Assembly: GCF_900141825.1 (NCBI RefSeq)
Contig: NZ_FQYQ01000018.1
Coordinates: 1 to 63,909, forward strand
Direction: 5' to 3'
DNA: 63,909 nt
From: Pseudobutyrivibrio xylanivorans DSM 14809
GTDB lineage: Bacteria; Bacillota; Clostridia; Lachnospirales; Lachnospiraceae
Program-made: the position numbers and the translations under genes
Shown: one piece after another, positions 47,543 to 57,635 of the stretch
How positions within the stretch are numbered: the first letter of the stretch is position 1
Layout of the letters: each line of letters begins with the position of its first letter
The notes under the pieces: generated by a model
Seen by the model: only the letters and a program-made list of their open reading frames with translations
Databases searched by the model: none
Told to the model about the DNA's origin: nothing

Positions 47543-47578
47543 AAAAAGAGGTTTAGACACGGCTGTGCCTAAACCTCT
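47543..47578 (-). terminator. Terminator of pyrBI (minus strand)
   Basis: AGAGGTTTAGACAC (47547-47560) pairs with GTGCCTAAACCTCT (47565-47578), with one mismatch. The A run at 47543-47547 becomes the T run on the minus strand. Confidence 0.85.
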
Positions 47579-47593
47579 AAATAAAATTTATCT

Positions 47594-48031
47594 TTATTTT
47601 TTTCCTGTGTATTTCTCTTCGCAGTACTTGCAGCGGTATACTTCGTTTTCTATATCTGTCAGTACAAAGATTTGATCGAGGCCCTGCTCTACGGTGCTGA
47701 TGCATCGAGGGTTCTTGCAAGAAATTACGTTTTTGATTTCTCTTGGAAGAGTGAGCTGGCGCTTTTCTACGATAACATCATCTTTAATGATATTGCAGGT
47801 GATGTTGTGGTCGATGAAGCCGAGGATGTCTAAATCCACGCGTTCGATAGGACACTCGATTTTGATGATGTCCTTGCGGCCCATCTTGTTTGACTTGGCA
47901 TTCATAATCATGGCTACGGTGCAGTCACATCCAAGATTGCCAAGCTGAAGGTCGTTGTATATTGTCATGGATTCGCCGGCCTTGATATGATCAAGTACGA
48001 ATCCCTGATGAATTCCAGAAATATTAAGCAT
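47594..48031 (-). CDS. pyrI: Aspartate carbamoyltransferase regulatory chain
   Basis: A 145-residue protein binding CTP and ATP and holding the catalytic trimers together in known enzymes. The N-terminal nucleotide domain has GFVLDHIKAGE. The C-terminal zinc domain has CKNPRC and YRCKYC, the four cysteine ligands. It is 13 bases downstream of pyrB on the same strand. Confidence 0.95.
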   Translation of the reverse strand: MLNISGIHQGFVLDHIKAGESMTIYNDLQLGNLGCDCTVAMIMNAKSNKMGRKDIIKIECPIERVDLDILGFIDHNITCNIIKDDVIVEKRQLTLPREIKNVISCKNPRCISTVEQGLDQIFVLTDIENEVYRCKYCEEKYTGKK

Positions 48032-48044
48032 TTGTATTCCCTCC

Positions 48045-48959
48045 CTATACTAATTCAAGAAGCGTCAGTATCAGCGCCATTCTGATGAAAACGCCGTACT
48101 TAGCCTGGGTAAAGTACATAGCTCTTGGGTCGTCATCCACATCAACAGAGATTTCGTTAACTCTTGGAAGTGGATGGAGAACCATCATATCCTTCTTTGC
48201 CAGACGCATCTTTTCTGGTGTGAGAATGAAGAAATCCTTCAAGCGGATGTAATCCTCCTCGTTGAAGAATCTTTCTCGCTGAACACGTGTCATATAGAGG
48301 ATGTCCAGTTCGCCCATAACATCATCTAAGGAATCTACTTCCTTGTATTCGTATCCATTTTTATCGAGCACATCTTCACGGATGTATTCAGGAACACGAA
48401 GTTCCTCTGGTGAGATAAGAACGAATTTAATTCCCGGATAACGAACAAGTGCATTGATAAGAGAGTGCACTGTACGGCCGAATTTTAAGTCACCACAAAG
48501 TCCGATAGTAAGGTCTTTGATTTCGCCACGTAAAGAGCGAATGGTAAATAAATCTGTAAGTGTTTGTGTGGGATGTTGATGACCACCATCACCGGCATTA
48601 ATAACGGGAATAAGAGATCGCTGAGAAGCGACAAGTGGAGCGCCTTCCTTTGGATGACGCATAGCGCAGATGTCTGCGTAAGAAGAAATAACACGAATAG
48701 TATCAGAAACACTTTCGCCTTTTGCTGCTGATGAAGAATCAGCTGAAGAAAAACCAAGGACAGAACCACCAAGATTAAGCATGGCAGCTTCAAAAGAAAG
48801 TCTTGTACGGGTGCTTGGTTCATAGAAACAAGTAGCTAGCTTTTTGCCGTGGCACTTCTCGCTGTACGAGCTTGGATGAGTTTTGATATCATCCGCCAGG
48901 TCCATAAGCTGCTCTAGCTCCTCTCTGGTAAAGTCCAGAGGGCTCATTAGATGACGCAT
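48045..48959 (-). CDS. pyrB: Aspartate carbamoyltransferase catalytic chain
   Basis: A 304-residue enzyme that joins carbamoyl phosphate and aspartate, the committed pyrimidine step. [27 protein letters not shown], and [10 protein letters not shown] carry the carbamoyl phosphate and aspartate ligands. It pairs with pyrI, which suggests allosteric control by nucleotides. The RBS on the minus strand is GGGAGG. The start is divergent from priA; no pyrimidine attenuator is evident in the short leader. Confidence 0.96.
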   Translation of the reverse strand: MRHLMSPLDFTREELEQLMDLADDIKTHPSSYSEKCHGKKLATCFYEPSTRTRLSFEAAMLNLGGSVLGFSSADSSSAAKGESVSDTIRVISSYADICAMRHPKEGAPLVASQRSLIPVINAGDGGHQHPTQTLTDLFTIRSLRGEIKDLTIGLCGDLKFGRTVHSLINALVRYPGIKFVLISPEELRVPEYIREDVLDKNGYEYKEVDSLDDVMGELDILYMTRVQRERFFNEEDYIRLKDFFILTPEKMRLAKKDMMVLHPLPRVNEISVDVDDDPRAMYFTQAKYGVFIRMALILTLLELV

Positions 48960-49018
48960 ATGTATCCTCCCTGATAATGAATGATTGTTTTCAAATCAAT
49001 TTATTCTACCATATTGAA

Positions 49019-49054
49019 TTCAAAATAAAACCCTTTTATGCTAAAATATTTTTT
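49019..49054 (+). promoter_or_regulatory. Promoter of the priA operon
   Basis: TTCAAA (49019-49024), a 17-base spacer and TAAAAT (49042-49047), with an upstream TG. The expected transcription start, about seven bases past the -10, falls at or next to the priA ATG at 49055, so the mRNA may be leaderless. Confidence 0.55.
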
Positions 49055-51286
49055 ATGAAATACGCAGACGTTATTATTGACATCTCGCACGAGAGATTGG
49101 ATAAAACATTTGAATATATAGTTCCAGATGAGTTGGAAGAGCAGGTTGTAGAAGGGGTTCAGGTGGTTATTCCCTTCGGTCAGGGAAACCGTGCCATCAC
49201 AGGATATGTGGTAGGGCTTCATGACAAACCGGGTTTCGATGTCACTAAGCTGAAGCCTATTGCGAGAGTTGTAAAGGACAGTATCGCCATAGAGTCTCAG
49301 CTTATTTCTTTGGCTGCCTTTCTAAAACGTAATTACGGTAGTACCATGAATCAGGCGCTTAAGACTGTCATTCCTATTAAGAAAAAAGAGAATGAGAAGA
49401 TGAAGAAGGAAATCTCCCTCGCCATCTCTTTGGAACAAGCGAAGATAGAGCTGAATGAGCTCATGGCCAAGCCAAGACACGCTCTGGGCAAGGAGCGACT
49501 CTTAAGAGAGCTTTTGGAAGTAGACACTCTTGACTGGGAGCTTGCCACTAAAAAGCTGCAGGTACCTACGGCCAATATTCGCGATTTGGAGAAGAAGGGG
49601 ATTGTCCACATTGAATCGGTGAGAACCTTCCGTAATCCACATCTTAATAAAGATGCTAACAGAAAGCAGATTACACTTAATGAGGAGCAGGAGGCGGCAG
49701 CTGAGCAGATAAAGGCAGATATAGACACAGGACGTCACAAGACTTATCTTATCCACGGCGTCACAGGCTCAGGTAAGACAGAAGTCTATATGGATGTTAT
49801 GGAGCATGTGATTAATCTGGGCCAGCAGGTCATCGTGTTGATTCCTGAGATTGCTCTTACATATCAGACAGTTATGCGCTTTTACACTCGCTTTGGAGAT
49901 AAAGTCAGCATATTGAACAGCCGTATGTCTCCGGGAGAACGTTTCGACCAGTTTGAACGTGCCAAATCATGTGAGATTAGTATTATGGTAGGACCTCGCT
50001 CGGCACTTTTCACACCTTTTGCGAATCTTGGGCTTATCATCATAGACGAGGAGCACGAGCCTAGCTACAAATCTGAGGTTATTCCTAGATATCATGCAAG
50101 GGAGACTGCGGTTTACAGAGCAAAGCTTGCAGGCGCTACAGTAATCCTTGGTTCTGCCACACCAAGCCTTGAGGCATACAGCAGAGCTGAGGAAGGAGAG
50201 TATCAGCTTATCACTCTCCACAGTAGAGCCATGGGTCAGGATATGGCCACCTGCGAGATTGTAGATCTTCGCGCAGAGCTTCAGTCAGGCAATCGTTCCA
50301 TGATTAGCCGCAGGCTGAAAGAACTGATGGCTGACAGATTAAGCAAAAATCAGCAGATTATGCTGTTTTTAAATAGAAGAGGCCTGATGGGCTTCGTTTC
50401 TTGTAGGGCGTGTGGTCATGTGTTAAAATGTCCACATTGCGATGTGGCCCTGCATCTTCACAGTGGCGGTATCATGAAATGCCACTATTGTGGATTTACT
50501 ACAAAAGCAGCGAAGATTTGTCCTAGCTGCGGCAGTAAATACATCGGCAGCTTCAAGGCTGGTACACAGCGTCTGGAGGAGATTGTAAAGGAAGCATTTC
50601 CACAGGCCAGAGTACTTCGCATGGATGCTGATACCACCTCAGGCAAGAATGGTCATGAGGAGATTTTGGCAGCCTTTGCAGCCCACGAAGCAGACGTGCT
50701 TATTGGCACACAGATGATTGTTAAGGGGCATGATTTTGCCAATGTTACATTGGTAGGAATCATCGCAGCAGATATATCGCTGAACGAATCTGATTTCCAC
50801 AGCGGAGAGCGTACCTTCCAGCTTCTTACACAGGCTGTTGGGCGTGCTGGTCGTGGCGTTGAGCCTGGTATAGCTGTTATTCAGACATATCAGCCAGAGA
50901 ACTACGCAGTGGTTTCATCGGCAAATCAGGATTATGACAGCTTCTATTCTCAGGAGATTGCTTTCAGAAGATTATTGTCATACCCACCTTGCTCACACAT
51001 GCTTGGTATTCAGGTTAGTTGCGATAAACAAAAGGATGCGTACGGTCAGGCCGATGTTCTTGCGGACCTGATTAGACGAACCGACCCTGAAATTGTTATA
51101 ATGGGTCCGGAGGATGCCTACATCGGAAAGCTAAAGGATGTTTACCGCAGGGTAATCTATCTCAGGGCAGATGATTATGACAGACTCGTCCGCATAAAAG
51201 ATGCAATCGATAAATTTTTATTAGAACAAAAACAATATCGAAACACCAGCACATGGTTTGATTTCGATCCAATTAACACACTTTAG
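49055..51286 (+). CDS. priA: Primosomal protein N' (replication restart helicase)
   Basis: A 743-residue superfamily 2 DNA helicase that reloads the replisome at stalled forks. The start MKYADVIIDISHERLDKTFEY matches the family, so the ATG at 49055 is chosen over the ORF start at 48977. Walker A is HGVTGSGKTEVY, Walker B IIIDEEHE, and the zinc module is CRACGHVLKCPHCD, CHYC and CPSCG. No Shine-Dalgarno is visible. It heads the operon ending at thiN. Confidence 0.95.
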   Translation: MKYADVIIDISHERLDKTFEYIVPDELEEQVVEGVQVVIPFGQGNRAITGYVVGLHDKPGFDVTKLKPIARVVKDSIAIESQLISLAAFLKRNYGSTMNQALKTVIPIKKKENEKMKKEISLAISLEQAKIELNELMAKPRHALGKERLLRELLEVDTLDWELATKKLQVPTANIRDLEKKGIVHIESVRTFRNPHLNKDANRKQITLNEEQEAAAEQIKADIDTGRHKTYLIHGVTGSGKTEVYMDVMEHVINLGQQVIVLIPEIALTYQTVMRFYTRFGDKVSILNSRMSPGERFDQFERAKSCEISIMVGPRSALFTPFANLGLIIIDEEHEPSYKSEVIPRYHARETAVYRAKLAGATVILGSATPSLEAYSRAEEGEYQLITLHSRAMGQDMATCEIVDLRAELQSGNRSMISRRLKELMADRLSKNQQIMLFLNRRGLMGFVSCRACGHVLKCPHCDVALHLHSGGIMKCHYCGFTTKAAKICPSCGSKYIGSFKAGTQRLEEIVKEAFPQARVLRMDADTTSGKNGHEEILAAFAAHEADVLIGTQMIVKGHDFANVTLVGIIAADISLNESDFHSGERTFQLLTQAVGRAGRGVEPGIAVIQTYQPENYAVVSSANQDYDSFYSQEIAFRRLLSYPPCSHMLGIQVSCDKQKDAYGQADVLADLIRRTDPEIVIMGPEDAYIGKLKDVYRRVIYLRADDYDRLVRIKDAIDKFLLEQKQYRNTSTWFDFDPINTL

Positions 51287-51299
51287 AAAGAGGTATAAA

Positions 51300-51794
51300 A
51301 TGGCAGTTTTAGATATTAGAGAATATGGTAAGGACGATGTCCTTTTAAAGACATGTAAGCCTGTAAAGGAGCTTACACCAAAGCTTAAGACATTAATCGA
51401 GGATATGTATGACACAATGTATGATGCAGATGGTGTAGGTCTTGCAGCACCTCAGGTAGGCGTACTTCGTCGTATCTGCGTTATCGATATCGGTGAGGGG
51501 CCTGTTACTCTTATCAATCCAGTAGTGCTTGAGACATCAGGCGAGCAGACAGGTAACGAGGGATGCCTTTCAGTTCCAGGAAAGACAGGCGTTGTTACAC
51601 GTCCTAACTATGCAAAGGTTAAGGCTCTTAACGAAGATATGGAAGAAATCATCGTAGAGGGTGAGGAGCTTATGGCTCGCGCACTTCTTCACGAGATTGA
51701 TCACCTTGATGGCCATATCTACACAGAGAAGGTAGAGGGAGAGCTTTACGATGTAGAAGATTTATTAGAAGAAGTAGAAGAGGACGAAGAGTAA
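51300..51794 (+). CDS. def: Peptide deformylase
   Basis: A 164-residue iron metallopeptidase that removes the N-formyl group from nascent proteins. Motifs GVGLAAPQVG, EGCLSVPG and HEIDHLDG give the Cys and two His metal ligands. The ATG at 51300 has AGAGG upstream; an ATG at 51258 lies inside priA. It directly abuts fmt. Confidence 0.96.
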   Translation: MAVLDIREYGKDDVLLKTCKPVKELTPKLKTLIEDMYDTMYDADGVGLAAPQVGVLRRICVIDIGEGPVTLINPVVLETSGEQTGNEGCLSVPGKTGVVTRPNYAKVKALNEDMEEIIVEGEELMARALLHEIDHLDGHIYTEKVEGELYDVEDLLEEVEEDEE

Positions 51795-52730
51795 ATGAAA
51801 GTTGTTTTCATGGGTACACCGGATTTTGCGGTGGAGACTTTAAAAGCAATATATGAGGCTGGTCACGAGGTTATCCTTGTAGTATCTCAGCCAGACAAGC
51901 CAAAGGGACGTAGTGGAAAGCTTCAGCCTACTCCTGTTAAGGAGTTTGCCATGGAGCACGACATCCCGGTTTATCAGCCAGTGAAAATCAGAGCAGAGGA
52001 GTCTGTTGAGTATCTTCGTAAATACGAAGCAGATGTTTTTGTGGTAGCTGCCTTTGGACAGATTTTACCAAAGGTAATTCTTGATATGCCACGCCTTGGC
52101 TGTGTAAATGTTCATGGTTCACTTCTTCCAAAGTACCGTGGCGCTGCACCTATACAGTGGGCTGTTATCAACGGCGAAAAGTTTTCTGGTAACACCACAA
52201 TGCTTATGGGACCAGGACTTGATGATGGTGATATGCTTCTCAAGTCTGAGATAGAATTGGCTGCAGACGAAACAGGTGGAAGCCTTTTCGATAAGCTTGC
52301 TATTGATGGTGGAAAGCTTGCAGTAAAGACTATCGAGGCACTTGACCGCGGAGAAATCACACCTATTCCTCAGGATGAATCACAGGCTACTCATGTAGGC
52401 ATGATTTCTAAGGATATGGGAAATATCGACTGGACAAAGCCTGCGGTAGAGATTGAGCGTCTTATCAGAGGACTTAATCCATGGCCATCAGCATTTACAT
52501 TTGTAGATGGGAAACAACTTAAGCTTTGGAAAGCTACTGTTGTTGAAAAGTCTGGTGAGCCAGGCACTATTATAGATGTAAATAAAAACGGATTTATCGT
52601 AGCCTGTGGAGATGAAGCACTTGAAATTAATGAGCTTCAGCTTGAAGGCAAAAAGCGTATGGCATCAGGAGATTTCCTCAGAGGTTATAGCTTAGAAGCA
52701 GGTAAGAGGTTTGTAAATGGCAGGGATTAA
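51795..52730 (+). CDS. fmt: Methionyl-tRNA formyltransferase
   Basis: A 311-residue enzyme that formylates initiator Met-tRNA using 10-formyl-THF. KVVFMGTPDFAVETL, KPKGRSGKLQPTPVK, and HGSLLPKYRGAAPIQWAVINGE with the catalytic Asn and His are present. It starts with no gap after def and overlaps rsmB by 14 bases. Confidence 0.96.
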   Translation: MKVVFMGTPDFAVETLKAIYEAGHEVILVVSQPDKPKGRSGKLQPTPVKEFAMEHDIPVYQPVKIRAEESVEYLRKYEADVFVVAAFGQILPKVILDMPRLGCVNVHGSLLPKYRGAAPIQWAVINGEKFSGNTTMLMGPGLDDGDMLLKSEIELAADETGGSLFDKLAIDGGKLAVKTIEALDRGEITPIPQDESQATHVGMISKDMGNIDWTKPAVEIERLIRGLNPWPSAFTFVDGKQLKLWKATVVEKSGEPGTIIDVNKNGFIVACGDEALEINELQLEGKKRMASGDFLRGYSLEAGKRFVNGRD

Positions 52731-53988
52731 TTTAAGAGAAATCGCCATGGAGACTGTCATTGAGATTCTTGAAAATGGTCAGTTTTCCCACATCTATCTA
52801 AAGGCAGTTTTAGATAAGTATGGGTACCTCGAGAAGAACGAGAGAGCCTTTTTGAATCGTCTTGTAAATGGTACAGTGGAGCGAAAGCTTCAGCTGGATT
52901 ACATTATCGACAGCTTCTCTAAAACAAAAGTTAAAAAGATGAAACCTCTCATTCGCACTATCATGCGTATGGGAGTTTATGAAATTTATTATATGGATGC
53001 AGTTCCAGATTCTGCTACCTGCAACGAATACGTTAAGCTTGCCAAAAAGCGTGGCTTCGCAGGATTATCTGGATTTGTTAATGGCGTTCTTAGAAATATC
53101 GCCAGAGAGAAATCCCACATGGAATTCAAAGAATTGTGGACAAAGTATTCCATGCCACAGTGGATTGTTGATAAGTGGATGGCAGATTATGGCAAAGAGC
53201 AGACAGAAGAAATACTTAAGGGCTTCCTTGAGCCAGAGGAACTTTGCATTAGGGTAAATCTTAATAAGATTTCACGAAAAGATTTAGCAGAGCGTCTTAA
53301 GAAGCAGGGTATTTCGGTTCGTATATGCGATACAGTTGAAAGTGCATGCTATATTTCAGATTATGATTCATTAGCAGCTATTCCAGAGTTCAGCGAAGGA
53401 TTGTTTTATGTGCAGGACTATTCTTCGCAGCTGGTTTCTTACATGGCAGGAGTTGCAGCAGGGCAGCAGGTCGTTGATGTATGTGCAGCACCAGGCGGAA
53501 AGGCACTTCACTGTGGAGAGCTTGTGAAAGATGGCACTGTCATAGCACGAGATCTTACAGAGCAGAAGGTAGCATTGATTCAGGAAAACATTAACAGAAC
53601 TGGTGCTACAAACGTGACAGCTCAGCAGTGGGATGCCACAGTTTTAGATGAAGACTCGATTCGTAGATACGATACCGTTATTGCGGATTTACCATGTTCT
53701 GGTCTTGGTATTATCAGAAAGAAGCCAGATATTAAATATAATCAGACAGAAGACTCTTTAGCAGAGCTTACAAAGCTTCAGGGTCAGATTCTTGATACAG
53801 TTTGTCAGTATGTGAAGGATGGCGGTACACTTTGCTACAGCACCTGCACTATCAATAAAGATGAAAATGAAAATCAGGTGGAGGCATTTCTTAAGGCTCA
53901 TCCTGAATTTGAGAAAAAGGAAATGCAGCAGCTTTTCCCTAACAAAGAACACGATGGATTTTTTATATGTGTAATGAAAAAGAATTAA
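52717..53988 (+). CDS. rsmB: 16S rRNA (cytosine967-C5)-methyltransferase
   Basis: A 423-residue enzyme. An N-terminal NusB-like RNA-binding domain (about 1-140) is followed by an RsmB/NOP catalytic domain. VVDVCAAPGGKALH is the SAM motif, ADLPCSGLGI holds one catalytic Cys and CYSTCTINKDENE the other. It overlaps rlmN by 22 bases. Confidence 0.95.
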   Translation: MAGINLREIAMETVIEILENGQFSHIYLKAVLDKYGYLEKNERAFLNRLVNGTVERKLQLDYIIDSFSKTKVKKMKPLIRTIMRMGVYEIYYMDAVPDSATCNEYVKLAKKRGFAGLSGFVNGVLRNIAREKSHMEFKELWTKYSMPQWIVDKWMADYGKEQTEEILKGFLEPEELCIRVNLNKISRKDLAERLKKQGISVRICDTVESACYISDYDSLAAIPEFSEGLFYVQDYSSQLVSYMAGVAAGQQVVDVCAAPGGKALHCGELVKDGTVIARDLTEQKVALIQENINRTGATNVTAQQWDATVLDEDSIRRYDTVIADLPCSGLGIIRKKPDIKYNQTEDSLAELTKLQGQILDTVCQYVKDGGTLCYSTCTINKDENENQVEAFLKAHPEFEKKEMQQLFPNKEHDGFFICVMKKN

Positions 53989-55031
53989 CCGATATTCGGT
54001 CATTAAATTTAACAGAGCTTACAGACTATGTAACAACAGAGCTTGGAGAGCCTAAGTTCAGAGCGAAGCAGCTCTATGAGTGGATGCATCAGCATCTTGC
54101 CCAGGACTATGACGAGATGAAGAACATTCCAAAGTCACTTAAAGAAAAGCTTCAGGCCAACTGCAATTATCATCCTCTTAAGAAGATTGATATGCAGGTT
54201 TCAAAAATCGATGGCACTCGTAAGTATCTCTTTGAGCTTTACGATGGTCAGATGGTAGAAAGTGTTTGGATGAGCTACAAGCACGGCAATTCTGTCTGCA
54301 TCAGTTCACAGGTAGGCTGTAAGATGGGATGCCGTTTTTGTGCATCTACTCTTGATGGATGGGTTAGAAATCTTACTCCATCAGAGATGCTTGGACAGAT
54401 TTATGCTATCCAAAAAGACACAGGAGAGCGTGTGTCAAACCTTGTAGTTATGGGTACAGGTGAGCCTATGGACAACTACGATAATATCGTTAAGTTTGTC
54501 CGTCTTCTTTCAGATGAAAATGGCTTAAATATTTCACAGCGAAATATTACAGTCAGCACCTGTGGTATTGTTCCACGTATTAAGCAGCTGGCAGAGGAAG
54601 ATTTGACAATCACTCTTGCCATTTCTCTTCACGCACCAAATCAGCAGAAGAGAGCAGAGCTTATGCCAGTAGCTAATAAATATGAGATTCATGAGCTTAT
54701 TGATGCCTGTGAGTACTACTTTAAAAAGACAGGTCGCCGCATCACTTTCGAGTATTCCCTTGTGGGTGGAGTCAATGACAGAGATGAGGATGCGGCAGAA
54801 TTAGGTCAGCTTATAGGACATCTTAATTGTCATGTAAATCTCATTCCGGTTAACCCTATTAAGGAGCGAGATTTCGTTAGTCCTTCAATGGATAGAGCCT
54901 ATGCATTCCAAAAAAAGATTGAAAAATATGTTAATAATGCTACTATTAGAAGGGAAATGGGCCGCGATATAGATGGGGCCTGTGGACAACTTAGAAAGAG
55001 GCATTCAGATGCCTTGAAAGGGAATAATTAA
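53967..55031 (+). CDS. rlmN: 23S rRNA/tRNA adenine C2-methyltransferase (radical SAM)
   Basis: A 354-residue radical SAM enzyme that methylates 23S rRNA A2503 and some tRNAs. The cluster-binding motif is CKMGCRFC. NLVVMGTGEPMDNYDNI and the late GACGQLR with a catalytic Cys are family hallmarks. It overlaps both neighbours, consistent with a compact operon. Confidence 0.96.
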   Translation: MCNEKELTDIRSLNLTELTDYVTTELGEPKFRAKQLYEWMHQHLAQDYDEMKNIPKSLKEKLQANCNYHPLKKIDMQVSKIDGTRKYLFELYDGQMVESVWMSYKHGNSVCISSQVGCKMGCRFCASTLDGWVRNLTPSEMLGQIYAIQKDTGERVSNLVVMGTGEPMDNYDNIVKFVRLLSDENGLNISQRNITVSTCGIVPRIKQLAEEDLTITLAISLHAPNQQKRAELMPVANKYEIHELIDACEYYFKKTGRRITFEYSLVGGVNDRDEDAAELGQLIGHLNCHVNLIPVNPIKERDFVSPSMDRAYAFQKKIEKYVNNATIRREMGRDIDGACGQLRKRHSDALKGNN

Positions 55032-55750
55032 TGATAAGTTACAAGATAACTGATGTTGGCATTAAGCGGAAAGTCAACCAGGACACCGTGTATGCTAATG
55101 ACAGTGGAATTGGCAATTTACCAAATCTATATATAGTTGCCGACGGCATGGGCGGAGAATTGGCAGGTGATTATGCCTCAGCAAAATGTGTCGAGATTGT
55201 TGTAGATGGTGTTAGAAATTCCAGAGAGTCAGAGCCTGTAAAAATTCTTGAGCAGGCAATTCAATCAGCAAATCAAATAATATATCAGGAGTCAAAAAGT
55301 GATTCGGCAAAGGCTGGAATGGGTACCACTTTGGTCTTGGCCACATTTATTGATGGCCATATTTATGTGGCAAATGTCGGTGACAGTCGTCTTTATGTAG
55401 CTACAGTTACCAAGCTTTTACAGATTACCAAGGATCATTCTGTGGTAGCAGAGCTTGTGCGTACAGGAGAGCTTGATGAGGATGATGCTCGCACCGATAA
55501 GCGCAAGAACATGATTACAAGAGCCATCGGTGCAGAAGAAAAAATCACCCCTGATTATTTTGATGTAATATTAAGGGGCGGAGAAAAAGTTTTACTTTGT
55601 TCCGATGGTCTTACAAATATGGTTGAAGATAGTGATATCTATTCAGTCATAACAGCAGCAGGTTCTCTGGAGTCTAGAGCAAAGGAGCTAATCCAGCGAG
55701 CTAACAGTAATGGTGGTAAAGATAATATTTCGGTTATTATTATAGAATAG
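55031..55750 (+). CDS. stp: PP2C-type Ser/Thr protein phosphatase
   Basis: A 239-residue metal-dependent phosphatase that reverses PrkC phosphorylation. VKRKVNQDT-like start (GIKRKVNQDTVY), VADGMGGELAGDYAS, MGTTLV, VANVGDSRLY and GGKDNISVI carry the metal-binding aspartates. It overlaps rlmN by one base and precedes the PASTA kinase, the usual Firmicute pair. Confidence 0.95.
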   Translation: MISYKITDVGIKRKVNQDTVYANDSGIGNLPNLYIVADGMGGELAGDYASAKCVEIVVDGVRNSRESEPVKILEQAIQSANQIIYQESKSDSAKAGMGTTLVLATFIDGHIYVANVGDSRLYVATVTKLLQITKDHSVVAELVRTGELDEDDARTDKRKNMITRAIGAEEKITPDYFDVILRGGEKVLLCSDGLTNMVEDSDIYSVITAAGSLESRAKELIQRANSNGGKDNISVIIIE

Positions 55751-55772
55751 ATATCTAGTAGAAGGAGAATAC

Positions 55773-57632
55773 ATGATTACACAAGGCGTATTTATAGCAG
55801 ATAGATATGAAATTATAGATAAGGTTGGCTCAGGCGGAATGTCTGATGTTTATCGCGCAAAGGATCATATCCTTGGACGTGAAGTTGCTATTAAGATTTT
55901 AAAACCAGAATTTTCCGAGGATGCAACATTTGTTGCTAAGTTTAGAACAGAAGCTCAGTCAGCAGCAGGTTTAGAGCATCCAAATATCGTTAATATATAT
56001 GATGTAGGTTCTGAGAACGGTATGTACTTCATCGTTATGGAGTATGTAGAAGGAATCACTCTTAAGACTTACATTGAGAAGAAGGGGCAACTTAATTTTA
56101 AAGAGGCAATCTCTATTGCAATCCAGGTTGGTCGTGGTATTGAGGCAGCTCATCAGAAGGGCATCATCCACCGTGACATTAAGCCACAGAATATTATCAT
56201 TTCTACAGAGGGTAAGGTTAAGGTTACAGATTTTGGTATTGCCCGTGCAGCCAGCTCAAACACTATTCATGCAGATGTTATGGGTTCTGTTCACTATTCG
56301 TCACCAGAGCAGGCTAGAAATGGTTTCGTAGATGGAAAGAGCGATATATATTCACTTGGTATCGTTATGTATGAGATGGTTACAGGTCGTGTTCCATTTG
56401 ATGGTGACAACACTGTAGCTATCGCTATTCAGCATCTTCAGGAGGAGATGGTTGCACCTAGCGCATATGCACCAGACCTTCCTATTTCGCTTGAGAAAAT
56501 TATCCTTAAGGCTACCATGAAAAAGGCAGACAGACGTTATGCCACTATTTCAGATATGCTTATGGATTTAAAGAAGGCTCTTGTTAGCCCTAACGAAGAT
56601 TTCGTTACTATTGTAGAGTCAGATTTTGGTCAGACACGTGTTATGCATAAGGTTACTCCAGAGCAGGAGGAGACTCTTACAAAGCGTGCTGCAGAGGCTC
56701 TTACTTTCAATGATGATTATGATGACGAGTACTATGATGATGAGTACTACGATGACGAATACTATGATGACGACGATTATGATGATGAAGAGGAAGATTC
56801 TAAGATGGATCGTATCCTTACAATCTCAGGTATTGTTGCAGCTATAGCAATCGTTACAATTCTTGTAGTTATCGCTGGCAATTTTGTAGGCCTTTTCAGT
56901 TTTGGTTCAAAGAAGGTCACAATGATTAATGTAGTAGGTACTCAGTACGAGGAAGCTCTTCAGCAGCTTGAGGATCTTGGTCTTACAGATAAGAATGTAG
57001 TTGTATCTTACGAAGATAACAATGATGTGTCAGATGGAATCATCACAGAGCAGTCTGTTCCAGAGGGCAAGGAATTCTCTCTCAGCGACACACTTCGTCT
57101 TACAGTTGAAGGTTCTGATGGATCATCGGATTCAGGAAAATCAGAGTCAAAGGAGTCAGAGTCTAGCTCATCTTCTGACGGAACAGTTTCAGTTCCTAGT
57201 GTTGTTGGTATGACACAGGCAGATGCTACACAGACACTTAGCAATTCGCAGATTGTAGTTACAAGCACTACTCAGGAGTTCTCAGAGGACGTTCCAACCG
57301 GTTCTGTTGTAAGTCAGTCTATCGAGGCAGGCGAAAAGGTAACACCTAACACAAGCATTACTCTTGTAATCAGCAAGGGCAAGGAAGATGTTACATATAG
57401 CTACAGCATTCCAAATCCATATGATGGCGAGTGCACATATGAAATTGTTGAGCTTGGTAAAACAGGAACAATACCAAAGAATGGTTCTATAAATATTTCA
57501 GAGGTTAAGGTTGATACTCTCACAGTTACACTTACTTACACACCTTTATATCTTTCAGGTGATGGAAGTATGAAGCCAAATCCAAACGCTACAGAGACAT
57601 CAACTCAGACTGTTAAGGGAACACCAAACTAA
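55773..57632 (+). CDS. prkC: PASTA-domain Ser/Thr protein kinase
   Basis: A 619-residue transmembrane kinase sensing peptidoglycan. The kinase domain (about 10-270) has the catalytic Lys41, HRDIKPQN at 133-140 and DFG at 153-155. Residues 313-343 are an unusual acidic tyrosine tract with repeats of EYYDD. A membrane helix spans about 348-372. Two PASTA domains lie at about 380-450 and 470-540, followed by a Ser-rich linker between them and a beta-rich C-terminal part. RBS AAGGAGA. Confidence 0.95.
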   Translation: MITQGVFIADRYEIIDKVGSGGMSDVYRAKDHILGREVAIKILKPEFSEDATFVAKFRTEAQSAAGLEHPNIVNIYDVGSENGMYFIVMEYVEGITLKTYIEKKGQLNFKEAISIAIQVGRGIEAAHQKGIIHRDIKPQNIIISTEGKVKVTDFGIARAASSNTIHADVMGSVHYSSPEQARNGFVDGKSDIYSLGIVMYEMVTGRVPFDGDNTVAIAIQHLQEEMVAPSAYAPDLPISLEKIILKATMKKADRRYATISDMLMDLKKALVSPNEDFVTIVESDFGQTRVMHKVTPEQEETLTKRAAEALTFNDDYDDEYYDDEYYDDEYYDDDDYDDEEEDSKMDRILTISGIVAAIAIVTILVVIAGNFVGLFSFGSKKVTMINVVGTQYEEALQQLEDLGLTDKNVVVSYEDNNDVSDGIITEQSVPEGKEFSLSDTLRLTVEGSDGSSDSGKSESKESESSSSSDGTVSVPSVVGMTQADATQTLSNSQIVVTSTTQEFSEDVPTGSVVSQSIEAGEKVTPNTSITLVISKGKEDVTYSYSIPNPYDGECTYEIVELGKTGTIPKNGSINISEVKVDTLTVTLTYTPLYLSGDGSMKPNPNATETSTQTVKGTPN

Positions 57633-57635
57633 TTT

